Below are positions 1 to 6,594 of a stretch of DNA of 23,672 nucleotides, piece after piece. Location: assembly GCA_046155505.1 (NCBI GenBank), contig JBJXFK010000091.1, positions 1-23,672 of the forward strand, read 5' to 3'. Position numbers and translations under genes: made by a program. Origin of the DNA: JBJXFK01 sp046155505 (GTDB taxonomy: Bacteria; Planctomycetota; Phycisphaerae; UBA1845; Fen-1342). The notes under the pieces are model-generated. The model was not told the DNA's origin, did not search any database, and was given only the letters and a program-made list of their open reading frames with translations. Position 1 is the first letter of the stretch; every line of letters begins with the position of its first letter.

Positions 1-43
1 GCTCGCCGCCGCCAGCCGGGCGGCATAAGATGACCAAATCTTT

Positions 44-48
44 GGAGG
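44..48 (+). promoter_or_regulatory. Shine-Dalgarno GGAGG deciding the aminopeptidase start
   Basis: A full GGAGG lies 5 nt upstream of the ATG at 54 and lies inside the reading frame if the ATG at 30 were used. This favours the downstream start. Confidence 0.7.
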
Positions 49-53
49 TTCCT

Positions 54-1172
54 ATGCTCGACCCGCGTATGACCAAGCTCGCCGAAGTGCTCGTCAACTA
101 TTCCTGCGAAGTGAAGCCCGGCGAGAAAATTCTCTTCGAAGCGATTGACATCCCAAGTGAGTTCACCGCCGAGTGCGTGCGCGTCGCCGCCGCGGCGGGG
201 GCGCACCCGATCGCCTGGCTCAAAAGCAACCAGCTCAACCGGGCGATGATGATCGGCGGCGGCGAGGGCAATTGGAAGCTGATCGCCGACGCCGAGCGGC
301 TCACAATGGAAAACGTGCAGGCCTACGTCGGTATTCGTGGCAATCCCAATGTGAGCGAACTGAGCGATGTGCCGGGCGAAAAACAGCGCATGTATGAAAG
401 CAACGTCTGGCAGCGCGTGCATCAGCAGGTGCGGGTAAAGAGCACCAAGTGGGTCGTGCTGCGCTGGCCCAGCCCGAGCATGGCCCAGATGGCCAACATG
501 TCGACCGAGGCGTTTGAGGATTTCTATTTTCAGGTTTGCACGATGGACTATGCCCGCATGGGCCGGGCGATGCAGCCGCTGAAGGCGCGCATGGAGCGGA
601 CGGACAAGGTGCGGATCAAGGGCCCGCGTGACACGGACCTGACCTTTTCGATCAAGGGCATCAAGGCCGTGCCGTGCGAGGGGCGGCGGAATATTCCCGA
701 TGGCGAGTGCTTCACCGCGCCGGTTCGCAACAGCGTCAATGGCGTGATTCATTACAACGCGCCGACGCTTTATCGCGGCGCGACGCATGACGACATTCTG
801 CTGGTCTTTCGCGACGGCAAGATCGTCGAGGCCACGAGCAGCAACACGGCGAAGCTCAATGAGGTGCTCGACGCCGATGAAGGGGCACGCTACGTCGGCG
901 AATTCGCGATCGGATTCCACCCGTACATCACCAAGCCGATGAAGGACATTCTGTTCGACGAGAAGATTTGCGGCAGCATTCACTTCACGCCGGGGCAGTG
1001 CTACGAGGAAACCGAGAACGGCAACCGCAGCCAGATTCATTGGGACATGGTGCTGATCCAGACGCCGGAGTACGGCGGCGGCGAGTTGTATTTCGACGGC
1101 GAGTTGGTGCGCAAGGATGGGAAGTTCGTGGTGGAGGATTTGAAGGGGCTGAATCCGGAGAATTTGAAGTAG
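54..1172 (+). CDS. M29 family aminopeptidase (thermophilic metalloprotease family)
   Basis: This 372-aa protein matches the AmpS/AmpT/PepS aminopeptidase family (peptidase M29), cytoplasmic exopeptidases that release N-terminal residues using a co-catalytic dinuclear metal centre. There is no signal peptide. The C-terminal half carries the family signatures: a Glu in DGECFTAP (E218), a Glu in YVGEFAIG (E283), a His in GSIHFTPG (H310), a Tyr in GQCYEET (Y317), and the His-x-Asp pair in NRSQIHWDM (H329, D331). These fit the known metal and catalytic positions, although spacing between the last ligands is shorter than in the Thermus enzyme. An upstream in-frame ATG exists at 30. I prefer the ATG at 54 because GGAGG lies five bases before it and the conserved protein begins just after. 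The gene stands alone, with no co-directional neighbour close by. Family assignment is strong; substrate preference is unknown. Confidence 0.9.
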   Translation: MLDPRMTKLAEVLVNYSCEVKPGEKILFEAIDIPSEFTAECVRVAAAAGAHPIAWLKSNQLNRAMMIGGGEGNWKLIADAERLTMENVQAYVGIRGNPNVSELSDVPGEKQRMYESNVWQRVHQQVRVKSTKWVVLRWPSPSMAQMANMSTEAFEDFYFQVCTMDYARMGRAMQPLKARMERTDKVRIKGPRDTDLTFSIKGIKAVPCEGRRNIPDGECFTAPVRNSVNGVIHYNAPTLYRGATHDDILLVFRDGKIVEATSSNTAKLNEVLDADEGARYVGEFAIGFHPYITKPMKDILFDEKICGSIHFTPGQCYEETENGNRSQIHWDMVLIQTPEYGGGELYFDGELVRKDGKFVVEDLKGLNPENLK

Positions 1173-1698
1173 GGGCGGTTGCTGCCCTGTGCGAGTGGTG
1201 AAGGCGGGAATAAGGGTCGAGAGCGTAGGGTGGGCATCGCCCACCATTTGCCGTCGTGTCGCCCGCGGAGTTGCAGTATTACATCGACGAAGTCTGAGTC
1301 ATCCATGCTTACCGAAGTTCGGCGTTCGCGAAGCGATGCGTACGACGCTTTGAAGACGATTACCCTTGCGGCGCGAATCGAGCGAGAACGCAAGCGCGCG
1401 AGCGAGCTGGGCCTGCGGATCGTGGAGCCGCTCGAGCAGCCGTCAGAAAAGAGCCCGTTACACAACTGATGGATTTCGCGCAAGTCAACCAAATGGCGAT
1501 CGTGGCTTTGGGTTTGTGGCACCCGCGACATCAACCGTCAGCCGGCGGTGCGACCTGCCTCCCGCAGACGCTTGACAGAGGCTCGCTCATAGATGCGACC
1601 TGCCGTCCGGAAAATTTTCTGACGTGAATTCGGCCCATTGATCGTCGATCATACTTGAGTCACCCGGTTTCTCAGGACCCAAAATAGGACCGCAAAGC
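1173..1698. other. Intergenic stretch without a convincing gene
   Basis: This 526-nt stretch separates the aminopeptidase from the intradiol-dioxygenase-like gene. It holds one GTAGGGTGGGC-type hairpin (1225-1245). There is a weak 54-codon open frame at 1305-1469 on the plus strand, with Arg/Glu-rich helical content (ERERKRASELGLRIVEP) but no ribosome binding site and no recognised family. It could be a decayed small gene. A TTGACA sequence near 1572 has no acceptable -10 partner. Confidence 0.6.
1225..1245. repeat. Dispersed hairpin repeat GTAGGGTGGGC-ATC-GCCCACC
   Basis: A 7-bp GC stem (GGTGGGC/GCCCACC) with a 3-nt loop is preceded by GTA. The same unit occurs at 8881-8901 inside a coding sequence and twice at 18125-18195. 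Lying about 50 bases past the aminopeptidase stop, it could act as a terminator, but there is no T-tract. Confidence 0.8.
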
Positions 1699-2523
1699 GT
1701 GGATTCTAACATTTTGAAGTCGTTGACTCACACCTGGACTCTCCCTTTTCTCATCCTGCTTTCGACGAGCACATGGGCCCAAAGTCGCCCGTCGCAGGGC
1801 GCAACGGACGACGCAGAGTTCGTGCAGTGGGCACCCCCACCCGGCGAGATCACGCCTGCGGAGCGGGACCTCCTGCGAGCGGCGGAAGAAGAGTTGAAGC
1901 AAAGCGGCGTGAGTGTGTCCGACGTATTGTGCGAAGCGCGATTCGCCGGACTGCGCGCCCGTACCGAGTTCCGCGAACTGGTTGCGAAAAAAGCAAAGTC
2001 GGGGCCGCTCACCATCTGCGGCCCGGAAGAGCCGGGGACGCGGATGGTGGTCACGCTGAAAGTCCTCGACATGCAGGACAAGCCGGTCGAGGATGCGCTG
2101 GTTTATGTATATCACACCAGCGCGAAAGGTTGGTATTCCGACCGCGGCGCGCACATCCGGGCCGACTCCGGCGATATTCGACATGCCCGTCTGTTTGGAT
2201 ACGGGCGAACGGCCGCAGACGGCTCACTCGAAATTCGCACGATTCGGCCGTCCGGTTATCCACACTCGGAGTTGCCGGCGCATATCCATCTCGGCTTGGA
2301 GGTTAAGGGTCAAGCGGTGCCGATCGGCGAAATACGATTTGAAGATGACCCGCGGATGACGCCCGAGATGAGAAAACGCTCGGATCGGGACAAGGACGCC
2401 GTCGTATCGACAACGACTTACAACCGCGGCGTGCAACACGGCGTCGCCTTGTTCAAAGTTCAACCTCCCGCCGGCAATCCGAAACCGCGGCGAGATCAGC
2501 CGCCCGCCTCAAACCCCGGATAA
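1699..2523 (+). CDS. Secreted intradiol ring-cleavage dioxygenase-like protein
   Basis: A 274-aa protein starting at GTG. Residues 1-28 look like a signal peptide (hydrophobic TLPFLILLSTSTWAQ, likely cut after WAQ), so it is probably exported. The C-terminal part from about 112 to 255 has the intradiol dioxygenase beta-sandwich pattern: TLKVLDMQDKPVEDALVYVYH, GRTAADGSLEIRTIRPSGYP, then PAHIHLGL. Y146, Y187, H195 and H197 fit the canonical two-Tyr/two-His non-haem Fe(III) site. In known enzymes this site opens catechol-type rings between the hydroxyls. Residues 45-110 form a helical segment with two Cys (C78, C107) that is not part of the dioxygenase core. The start has only a weak AGGAC-like ribosome site. 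The last 28 bases overlap the convergent dehydrogenase gene. Whether it cleaves a catechol or only shares the fold is unknown; no aromatic-degradation genes lie nearby. Confidence 0.82.
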   Translation: MDSNILKSLTHTWTLPFLILLSTSTWAQSRPSQGATDDAEFVQWAPPPGEITPAERDLLRAAEEELKQSGVSVSDVLCEARFAGLRARTEFRELVAKKAKSGPLTICGPEEPGTRMVVTLKVLDMQDKPVEDALVYVYHTSAKGWYSDRGAHIRADSGDIRHARLFGYGRTAADGSLEIRTIRPSGYPHSELPAHIHLGLEVKGQAVPIGEIRFEDDPRMTPEMRKRSDRDKDAVVSTTTYNRGVQHGVALFKVQPPAGNPKPRRDQPPASNPG

Positions 2524-3407
2524 AGCGTCATGCCGCCGTCGACGAACAGGCTCGCCCCCGTGATGTAATCCGCCGCGTCGCTGGCCAGCCACACCGCCAG
2601 CCGCGCGATGTCATCGACCTCGCCGATGCGCTTGTAGGGGATCAGCTTCAGCAGGTCGGCGTAGGCCGCGGGCGTCTCCCACGCGGCGCGGTTGATCGGC
2701 GTGCGGATCGCGCCGGGGCAGATGCTGTTCACGCGGATGCGCCACGGTGCGACTTCCTGCGCGACCGACTTCATCAGTTGAAACACGCCGCCCTTGCTCG
2801 CCGCGTAATTCACATGCCCGGCCCACGGAATGACCTCGTGTACGCTGCTGATGCAGATGACCTTGCCCGCGGCACACGACACGTCGCGCTGCACCCCGCG
2901 GCGTTTGAACTCGCGGATCGCTTCGCGTGTGCAGAGAAACTGGCCGGTCAGATTGACGCCGATGACCTTGTTCCACTGCGCGAGCGTCATGTCCTCGATC
3001 GCCGCGTCTTGTTGCAGGCCGGCGTTGTTGACCAGAATGTCAATCGTGCCGAACTCGTCTTTCGCGCGTTTGAACATCTCGGCGACTTGCGATTCGTCGG
3101 ACACGTCGGCGCGCTGCGCGATGGCGCGACCGCGATTGGCGCAGCCGCAATGCGTCGCGTCATCGACCGTGGCCCGTGCGGCGGCCTCGTCGCCGACATA
3201 GTTGATCATCACATCGGCCCCAGCGGCGCAGAGCGCGACGGCGATGCCGCGCCCGATGCCGGAACTTGCACCGGTGACGATGGCCTTCTGGCCCTTCAAT
3301 ATGGGGCGCGTTTCGCACGTCGGCATGGCGACGGCGGGAAGTTGGTCAGGCGTGAGATCGCGGATGAGCGTGCTGCTCATGGCTACATGAGTTGCTGTTA
3401 GCGTCAT
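2496..3407 (-). CDS. SDR family oxidoreductase, glucose 1-dehydrogenase type
   Basis: This 303-aa protein is a classical short-chain dehydrogenase/reductase. Visible motifs are the nucleotide-binding TGASSGIG (45-52), the structural NNAG (127-130), and the catalytic set S187/S188, Y201 and K205 in ISSVHEVIPWAGHVNYAASK. The C-terminus (SLFVDGGMTLYPGF) is typical of the glucose 1-dehydrogenase subgroup, which oxidises D-glucose to gluconolactone with NAD(P)+. An N-terminal extension of about 37 residues precedes the Rossmann fold. A small insert (RRGVQRDVSCAAG, 169-181) sits just before the catalytic-Ser strand. The start at 3407 is chosen because GAGGA lies 8 nt upstream (3416-3420). The in-frame ATGs at 3485 and 3380 lack ribosome sites. 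The gene is divergent from the FN3 lipoprotein. The exact sugar substrate is inferred from subgroup resemblance only. Confidence 0.88.
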   Translation of the reverse strand: MTLTATHVAMSSTLIRDLTPDQLPAVAMPTCETRPILKGQKAIVTGASSGIGRGIAVALCAAGADVMINYVGDEAAARATVDDATHCGCANRGRAIAQRADVSDESQVAEMFKRAKDEFGTIDILVNNAGLQQDAAIEDMTLAQWNKVIGVNLTGQFLCTREAIREFKRRGVQRDVSCAAGKVICISSVHEVIPWAGHVNYAASKGGVFQLMKSVAQEVAPWRIRVNSICPGAIRTPINRAAWETPAAYADLLKLIPYKRIGEVDDIARLAVWLASDAADYITGASLFVDGGMTLYPGFEAGG

Positions 3408-3668
3408 ACAGAAATTCCTCGCCGCTCTTAAAGGCTGTTGGGAACAGATGCCGATCGCATTCGGTGGCCATCTTGTGATGCTCATCGCATAGCGTGGTTA
3501 CACCGGATCGCGACTGAGGCGGCTCGGATTGCCGGCTACCAGCACGGCGCGCCGACCGCCGCTTCGATTCTCATCGCCGTCTCATGTTCGCTCCCTATCA
3601 TGGGCGGCGTTCGGCGAATGCACCCGCGCGTGCCCGGACAATGTTGCGACCTCTACAGGGAGCCTGTC

Positions 3669-4487
3669 ATGGCGATCGGGACGACACTAAATCAGCGATT
3701 CGCGCAAGCAACCGTGCTCCTGCTCGGGGCCGGCATGCTGGTTCTCCTCGGCTGCGGGTTGGTTCCGGGTACAAGCCAGTTCCTCGGCGACAATGCAGAC
3801 GACGACCAGGCGACGGCGTGCGCTTCGGGTGCTGCTACGGTCCCGCTGAAGGAGGCAAAGCTGAACATCGAGCACAACGCCACCGATGCGGACACCGGAT
3901 TCCAAGGATTCATCGACAGCGAGGGCTGGGACCGGCTCGATGTCACCGGCCCGGACGGCGTCGTGCTGACGCTCCAGAGCCGCGGGAATCTGGAAGGCTT
4001 TGGCGTGACCGAGCTGTTCTTCGAGACCGTCGAACCGGCGAATGCCGATGTGCCGCTCGCGGATGTGCTGGCGCTCCTGCCGGAAGGCGAATACACGATC
4101 TCGGGTCCAACCCCCGACGGCGAATGCACGCTCGGCACGGCGCTGCTCACCCACAGCATCCCGGCCGGCCCGGTCCTGCTTACGCCACCGCCGGCGGCGA
4201 CGGTCGCGCGGAACAACTTGGTCATGAGCTGGAGCCCAGTGACCCAGACGATCATCGGCGAACCAGTCACGATCATTCGCTATCAATTGATCGTCGAAAA
4301 GGATGACGTGCCGCACGCGCACGCCATCGGCAAGATCGGTCTCAGCATCTACGTTCCGGCGACCGTGACGAGCGTGACCGTGCCGGTCGAGATTCTCGAA
4401 GCCAGTACAGCGTACAAATGGGAAGTGCTGGCGATCGAGGAAAGCGGCAACCAGACGCTTTCGTCGAGTGAGTTCACGACCGAGTAA
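3669..4487 (+). CDS. Lipoprotein with C-terminal fibronectin type III domain
   Basis: This 272-aa protein begins at an ATG preceded by GGGAG six bases upstream. The N-terminus is a lipoprotein signal: hydrophobic TVLLLGAGMLVLLGC with the lipobox cysteine at C29, so it is probably lipid-anchored outside the cytoplasmic membrane. The middle part (about 55-160) is an acidic, beta-rich region with no family I recognise. Residues 167-272 resemble a fibronectin type III module (GPVLLTPPPAA..LVMSWSP...YQLIVEKDD...YKWEVLAIEESGNQT..SSEF). FN3 domains usually mediate extracellular binding or act as spacers. An upstream in-frame ATG at 3438 would add 77 residues without a coherent signal and is rejected. 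It has no co-directional partner. A binding role is an inference. Confidence 0.75.
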   Translation: MAIGTTLNQRFAQATVLLLGAGMLVLLGCGLVPGTSQFLGDNADDDQATACASGAATVPLKEAKLNIEHNATDADTGFQGFIDSEGWDRLDVTGPDGVVLTLQSRGNLEGFGVTELFFETVEPANADVPLADVLALLPEGEYTISGPTPDGECTLGTALLTHSIPAGPVLLTPPPAATVARNNLVMSWSPVTQTIIGEPVTIIRYQLIVEKDDVPHAHAIGKIGLSIYVPATVTSVTVPVEILEASTAYKWEVLAIEESGNQTLSSSEFTTE

Positions 4488-4551
4488 TTGCTGCGCTCGA
4501 CCATCCCTCGCGGCAGCGTCCACAGATACGCCGGACTCGCGTCGGTGAGGC

Positions 4552-4857
4552 TCACCTCGCAACCGTGGCGTGACCCGCCGCGGTGCGGTCGCGAGGCGGC
4601 GTCTGTCGTCCCGGCTGTGAGCGCGAATCCCTCGCTCGCGAGACGGGCTCTGATTCGACTGAGGCCGTTTCCTCATAGCACCGCTCCAGCAATTCCGCGA
4701 CGAGCCCCGTCCACCCGCATTGGTGCGACGCGCCGACGCCGCAGCCTGTGTCGCCGTCGACGTATTCGTGAAAGAACGGGTAGTCGCGAAAATGCGGATC
4801 GGTTGCGATTTTGGATTTTGGACTGCGGCGACCGGCCGTGGACCGGCCGGTGGCCTC
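4552..4857 (-). pseudogene. Truncated 3' fragment of a GH63-like glucosidase gene
   Basis: Read on the minus strand, this open frame encodes KSKIATDPHFRDYPFFHEYV followed by DGDTGCGVGASHQCGWTG and LVAELL. This is the C-terminal motif of the complete glucosidase at 9633-6595. Bases 4703-4820 align without gaps to 6773-6890; by eye 112 of 118 match. Towards the stop at 4552 similarity falls but VESE is still shared. On the 5' side an in-frame TGA sits at 4858-4860, and homology ends inside the 'gattttggattttg' repeat. No start codon or upstream domains are present, so it cannot make an enzyme. It is a leftover of a paralogue or of a partial duplication. Confidence 0.8.
4805..4851. repeat. Dispersed repeat: gattttggattttg flank with ACCGGCC/GGCCGGT palindrome
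   Basis: The element starts with the same 16 bases (gcgattttggattttg) as the two in-gene copies at 6875 and 8534. Its core differs: ACCGGCC (4831-4837), 7-nt loop, GGCCGGT (4845-4851). It is a variant of the same family with another palindromic core. Confidence 0.7.
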
Positions 4858-4866
4858 TCAGCTAGC

Positions 4867-5301
4867 ATGATCGCGATGCCAGAACAGAACGAGTCGAACG
4901 TACAACCTAACCGTCCGCCGGTCGAACAATTGGTCGACGAGCTACAACGCGCGTTCGACCGGCTGCTCGGACGATCGCCAATGCAGCTCAGCGTTCCTGT
5001 CGTAACAGTCATGGAGGCATCGCCCGACGGAACGCAATGCGCAGTCGAACTTCGATTCCGAACTGGCGAGCGATACTGCTGCGCCGCACCAGGCTGTTCG
5101 TTGCCCACCTGGTCACGCGATTGGTGGGCGAAGTTTCTCGACGCTTTGCGCGAAATCGGTCAGCGCGAACCGACAATCGCGGCGATCGAGGTGCGCGGAG
5201 TGGTAGAGGCCGGCGCGGTGCTTCATGCGTATCGACCAGGCAATGCGTCCGTGTCACCCGCGGGCGATTACGTGAGGATCGACACAGCCCCGAGCGATTG
5301 A
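4867..5301 (+). CDS. Hypothetical protein with a Cys cluster
   Basis: I do not recognise this 144-aa protein. It begins MIAMPEQNES, with a second ATG at 4876, and has neither a signal peptide nor a membrane segment. Residues 17-36 look helical (PPVEQLVDELQRAFDRLLGR). A beta-rich stretch follows (LSVPVVTVMEASPDGTQCAVELRF), then a cysteine cluster (C58, C71, C72, C77 in GERYCCAAPGC), a Trp-rich helix (TWSRDWWAKFLDALREIG) and a final beta region. This order of helix, strands and helix suggests a small globular, possibly metal- or disulfide-containing domain. The reading frame stays open upstream to 4720, but that part is antisense to the glucosidase fragment, so I begin at 4867. No ribosome site is clear. 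It is convergent with the DUF4143 ATPase, with a 34-nt gap. Coding status is likely, function unknown. Confidence 0.6.
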   Translation: MIAMPEQNESNVQPNRPPVEQLVDELQRAFDRLLGRSPMQLSVPVVTVMEASPDGTQCAVELRFRTGERYCCAAPGCSLPTWSRDWWAKFLDALREIGQREPTIAAIEVRGVVEAGAVLHAYRPGNASVSPAGDYVRIDTAPSD

Positions 5302-5335
5302 TCAAGCTCCGCAAACAGCGCGGCCACCATTGGGA

Positions 5336-6508
5336 CTACGCCCACTCCTGCCGATCCAATTCGTCCCAAGGCACGACCGAAACATCGCTGCGATTTTGCG
5401 CGTCGCTGCCGGCGTAGACCAGCACCGAGCGCACTTCGCGTTTCGGGTCGATGATGGGCCTGATGCGCCGCAGGCCCGCAAACGCATCTGACGCGACCGT
5501 CTGGCCGGCCTTGGCTTCAACAATTGCCGCGATCTCGCCGTCTCGCTCGACCAGCAGATCGGCCTCGACGCCGTGTTGATCACGCCAATGCCAGACTCCG
5601 CCGCTTTCGCCCCGATTGATGCGATGCTTGATGATCTCGGAAACAACCCATGACTCGAAGATCGCGCCGCGGAGCGGATGCCGCGCGAGTTGCTTCGCGT
5701 TGCGAATTCCGAGCAGCCAGCAGTGCAGGCCGGAATCGAGAAAGTGCAACTTGGCCATCTTCACCAGCCGCTTGCTTATGTTCGCATGGAACGCCGGGAG
5801 GCGAACGATCAGGAAGCTGGCTTCGAGCACGGAAAGCCAGGCCTTTGCCGTAGGCTGCGAAATTCCGCAATCCGTCGCGATGGATGAGAGATTGAGTAAC
5901 TGAGCCGAACGCCCGGCGCACAGTCCGAGAAATCGTTGAAACGTGCCCAGGTCGCCGATGTTTGAGATCGACCGCACATCGCGTTCGACATACGTCGCGA
6001 CATACGATGAAATCCAATCCGCGGCGGCCAGCCCCTCGTTGAAAATGCGTGGATAACCGCCCGTGAGCAGCGTATTGTCCAACGAGGTTGGAAACGACTC
6101 GAAACGCCGCGCTTCGGATCGCGCCAGCGGCAGCAGGTGCATCACGGCGGTGCGCCCAGCAAGCGATTGGCTCACAGAGTCACTCAGGGCGAGGTTCTGC
6201 GAACCGGTCAGAATCCACCGCCCCGGCGAAGGATCACGATCGATCAACTCCTGCAGGTACGAGGGCAGATGTGGCGTTCGTTGAATCTCATCGAGAATTG
6301 CTCCACGCTTGAATTGTCCGAGAAACGCACGCGGATCGTCGGCGGCGAAAGCGCGAACGTCCGGTGCCTCGAAGTTGCAGTAGTCGTGCTTCGGGAAGCA
6401 CTGCTTGCACAGCGTCGATTTTCCGCTCTGGCGCGGTCCGGTCAACGTAACCGACGGCGAGCGCGCCGCGACACTTCGTAGTCGTTCAAATAGATCGCGT
6501 TTGATCAT
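5336..6508 (-). CDS. AAA ATPase with DUF4143-type C-terminal domain
   Basis: This 390-aa protein belongs to the widespread AAA_14/DUF4143 ATPases. Residues 18-140 hold the P-loop (GPRQSGKST, K30) and a Walker B-like ILDEIQR (D73, E74), followed by a sensor-like WILTGSQN. A winged-helix-like stretch (about 205-240, IATDCGISQPTAKAWLSVLEA) precedes the C-terminal DUF4143 region, which ends in a PD-(D/E)XK-like pattern: GVEADLLV (D317) and IVEAKAG (E331, K333). Members are often found near toxin-antitoxin or mobile regions, but their biochemical role is not settled. The length is usual for the family. There is no Shine-Dalgarno before the ATG. Instead a promoter lies so close that the mRNA may be leaderless (see 6517-6544). 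It stands alone, convergent with the unknown 144-aa gene. Confidence 0.88.
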   Translation of the reverse strand: MIKRDLFERLRSVAARSPSVTLTGPRQSGKSTLCKQCFPKHDYCNFEAPDVRAFAADDPRAFLGQFKRGAILDEIQRTPHLPSYLQELIDRDPSPGRWILTGSQNLALSDSVSQSLAGRTAVMHLLPLARSEARRFESFPTSLDNTLLTGGYPRIFNEGLAAADWISSYVATYVERDVRSISNIGDLGTFQRFLGLCAGRSAQLLNLSSIATDCGISQPTAKAWLSVLEASFLIVRLPAFHANISKRLVKMAKLHFLDSGLHCWLLGIRNAKQLARHPLRGAIFESWVVSEIIKHRINRGESGGVWHWRDQHGVEADLLVERDGEIAAIVEAKAGQTVASDAFAGLRRIRPIIDPKREVRSVLVYAGSDAQNRSDVSVVPWDELDRQEWA

Positions 6509-6512
6509 CGGC

Positions 6513-6527
6513 GCTGATCATATCAGC
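6513..6527. promoter_or_regulatory. Operator-like palindrome over the -10 box
   Basis: GCTGAT-CAT-ATCAGC is a perfect inverted repeat with 6-bp arms and a 3-nt centre. It covers the proposed -10 box of the ATPase promoter. A second pair, GGGCTAT (6533-6539) and ATAGCCC (6559-6565), flanks the -35 box. Such placement suits a repressor, possibly the gene product itself, whose middle region looks like a winged helix. This is an inference. Confidence 0.4.
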
Positions 6528-6544
6528 TTGATGGGCTATTTCAA
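6517..6544 (-). promoter_or_regulatory. Sigma-70-like promoter of the DUF4143 ATPase gene
   Basis: On the minus strand TTGAAA (6544-6539), a 16-nt spacer and TATGAT (6522-6517) resemble -35 and -10 boxes. Only 8 bases separate TATGAT from the ATG at 6508, so transcription would start at or next to the start codon. This agrees with the missing ribosome binding site. Confidence 0.5.
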
Positions 6545-6594
6545 GATTGCATTTTGACATAGCCCAACACGGGTTCTGTCGCGCGCGTCTGAAC

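Noticed and set aside
1305..1469. 54-codon plus-strand frame rich in Arg/Glu
   Set aside because: Start lacks a ribosome site and no family is recognised. It may be a decayed gene, but evidence is too thin for a CDS call.
1037..1534. 165-codon minus-strand open frame downstream of the aminopeptidase
   Set aside because: It overlaps the aminopeptidase C-terminus and reads through the hairpin repeat; the peptide is low-complexity with no ribosome site.
1572..1600. TTGACA as a -35 box for the intradiol-dioxygenase gene
   Set aside because: No -10-like hexamer occurs at 15-19 nt; the nearest TA-rich hexamer is only about 13 nt away.
4488..4865. 125-codon plus-strand open frame after the lipoprotein
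   Set aside because: It is antisense to the conserved glucosidase C-terminal motif and shows only Arg/Pro-rich sequence.
3687..5108. 473-codon minus-strand open frame
   Set aside because: It runs antisense to the FN3 lipoprotein with its lipobox and to the unknown 144-aa gene. The translation is Arg/Ala-rich with no domain, and it crosses the glucosidase fragment out of frame.
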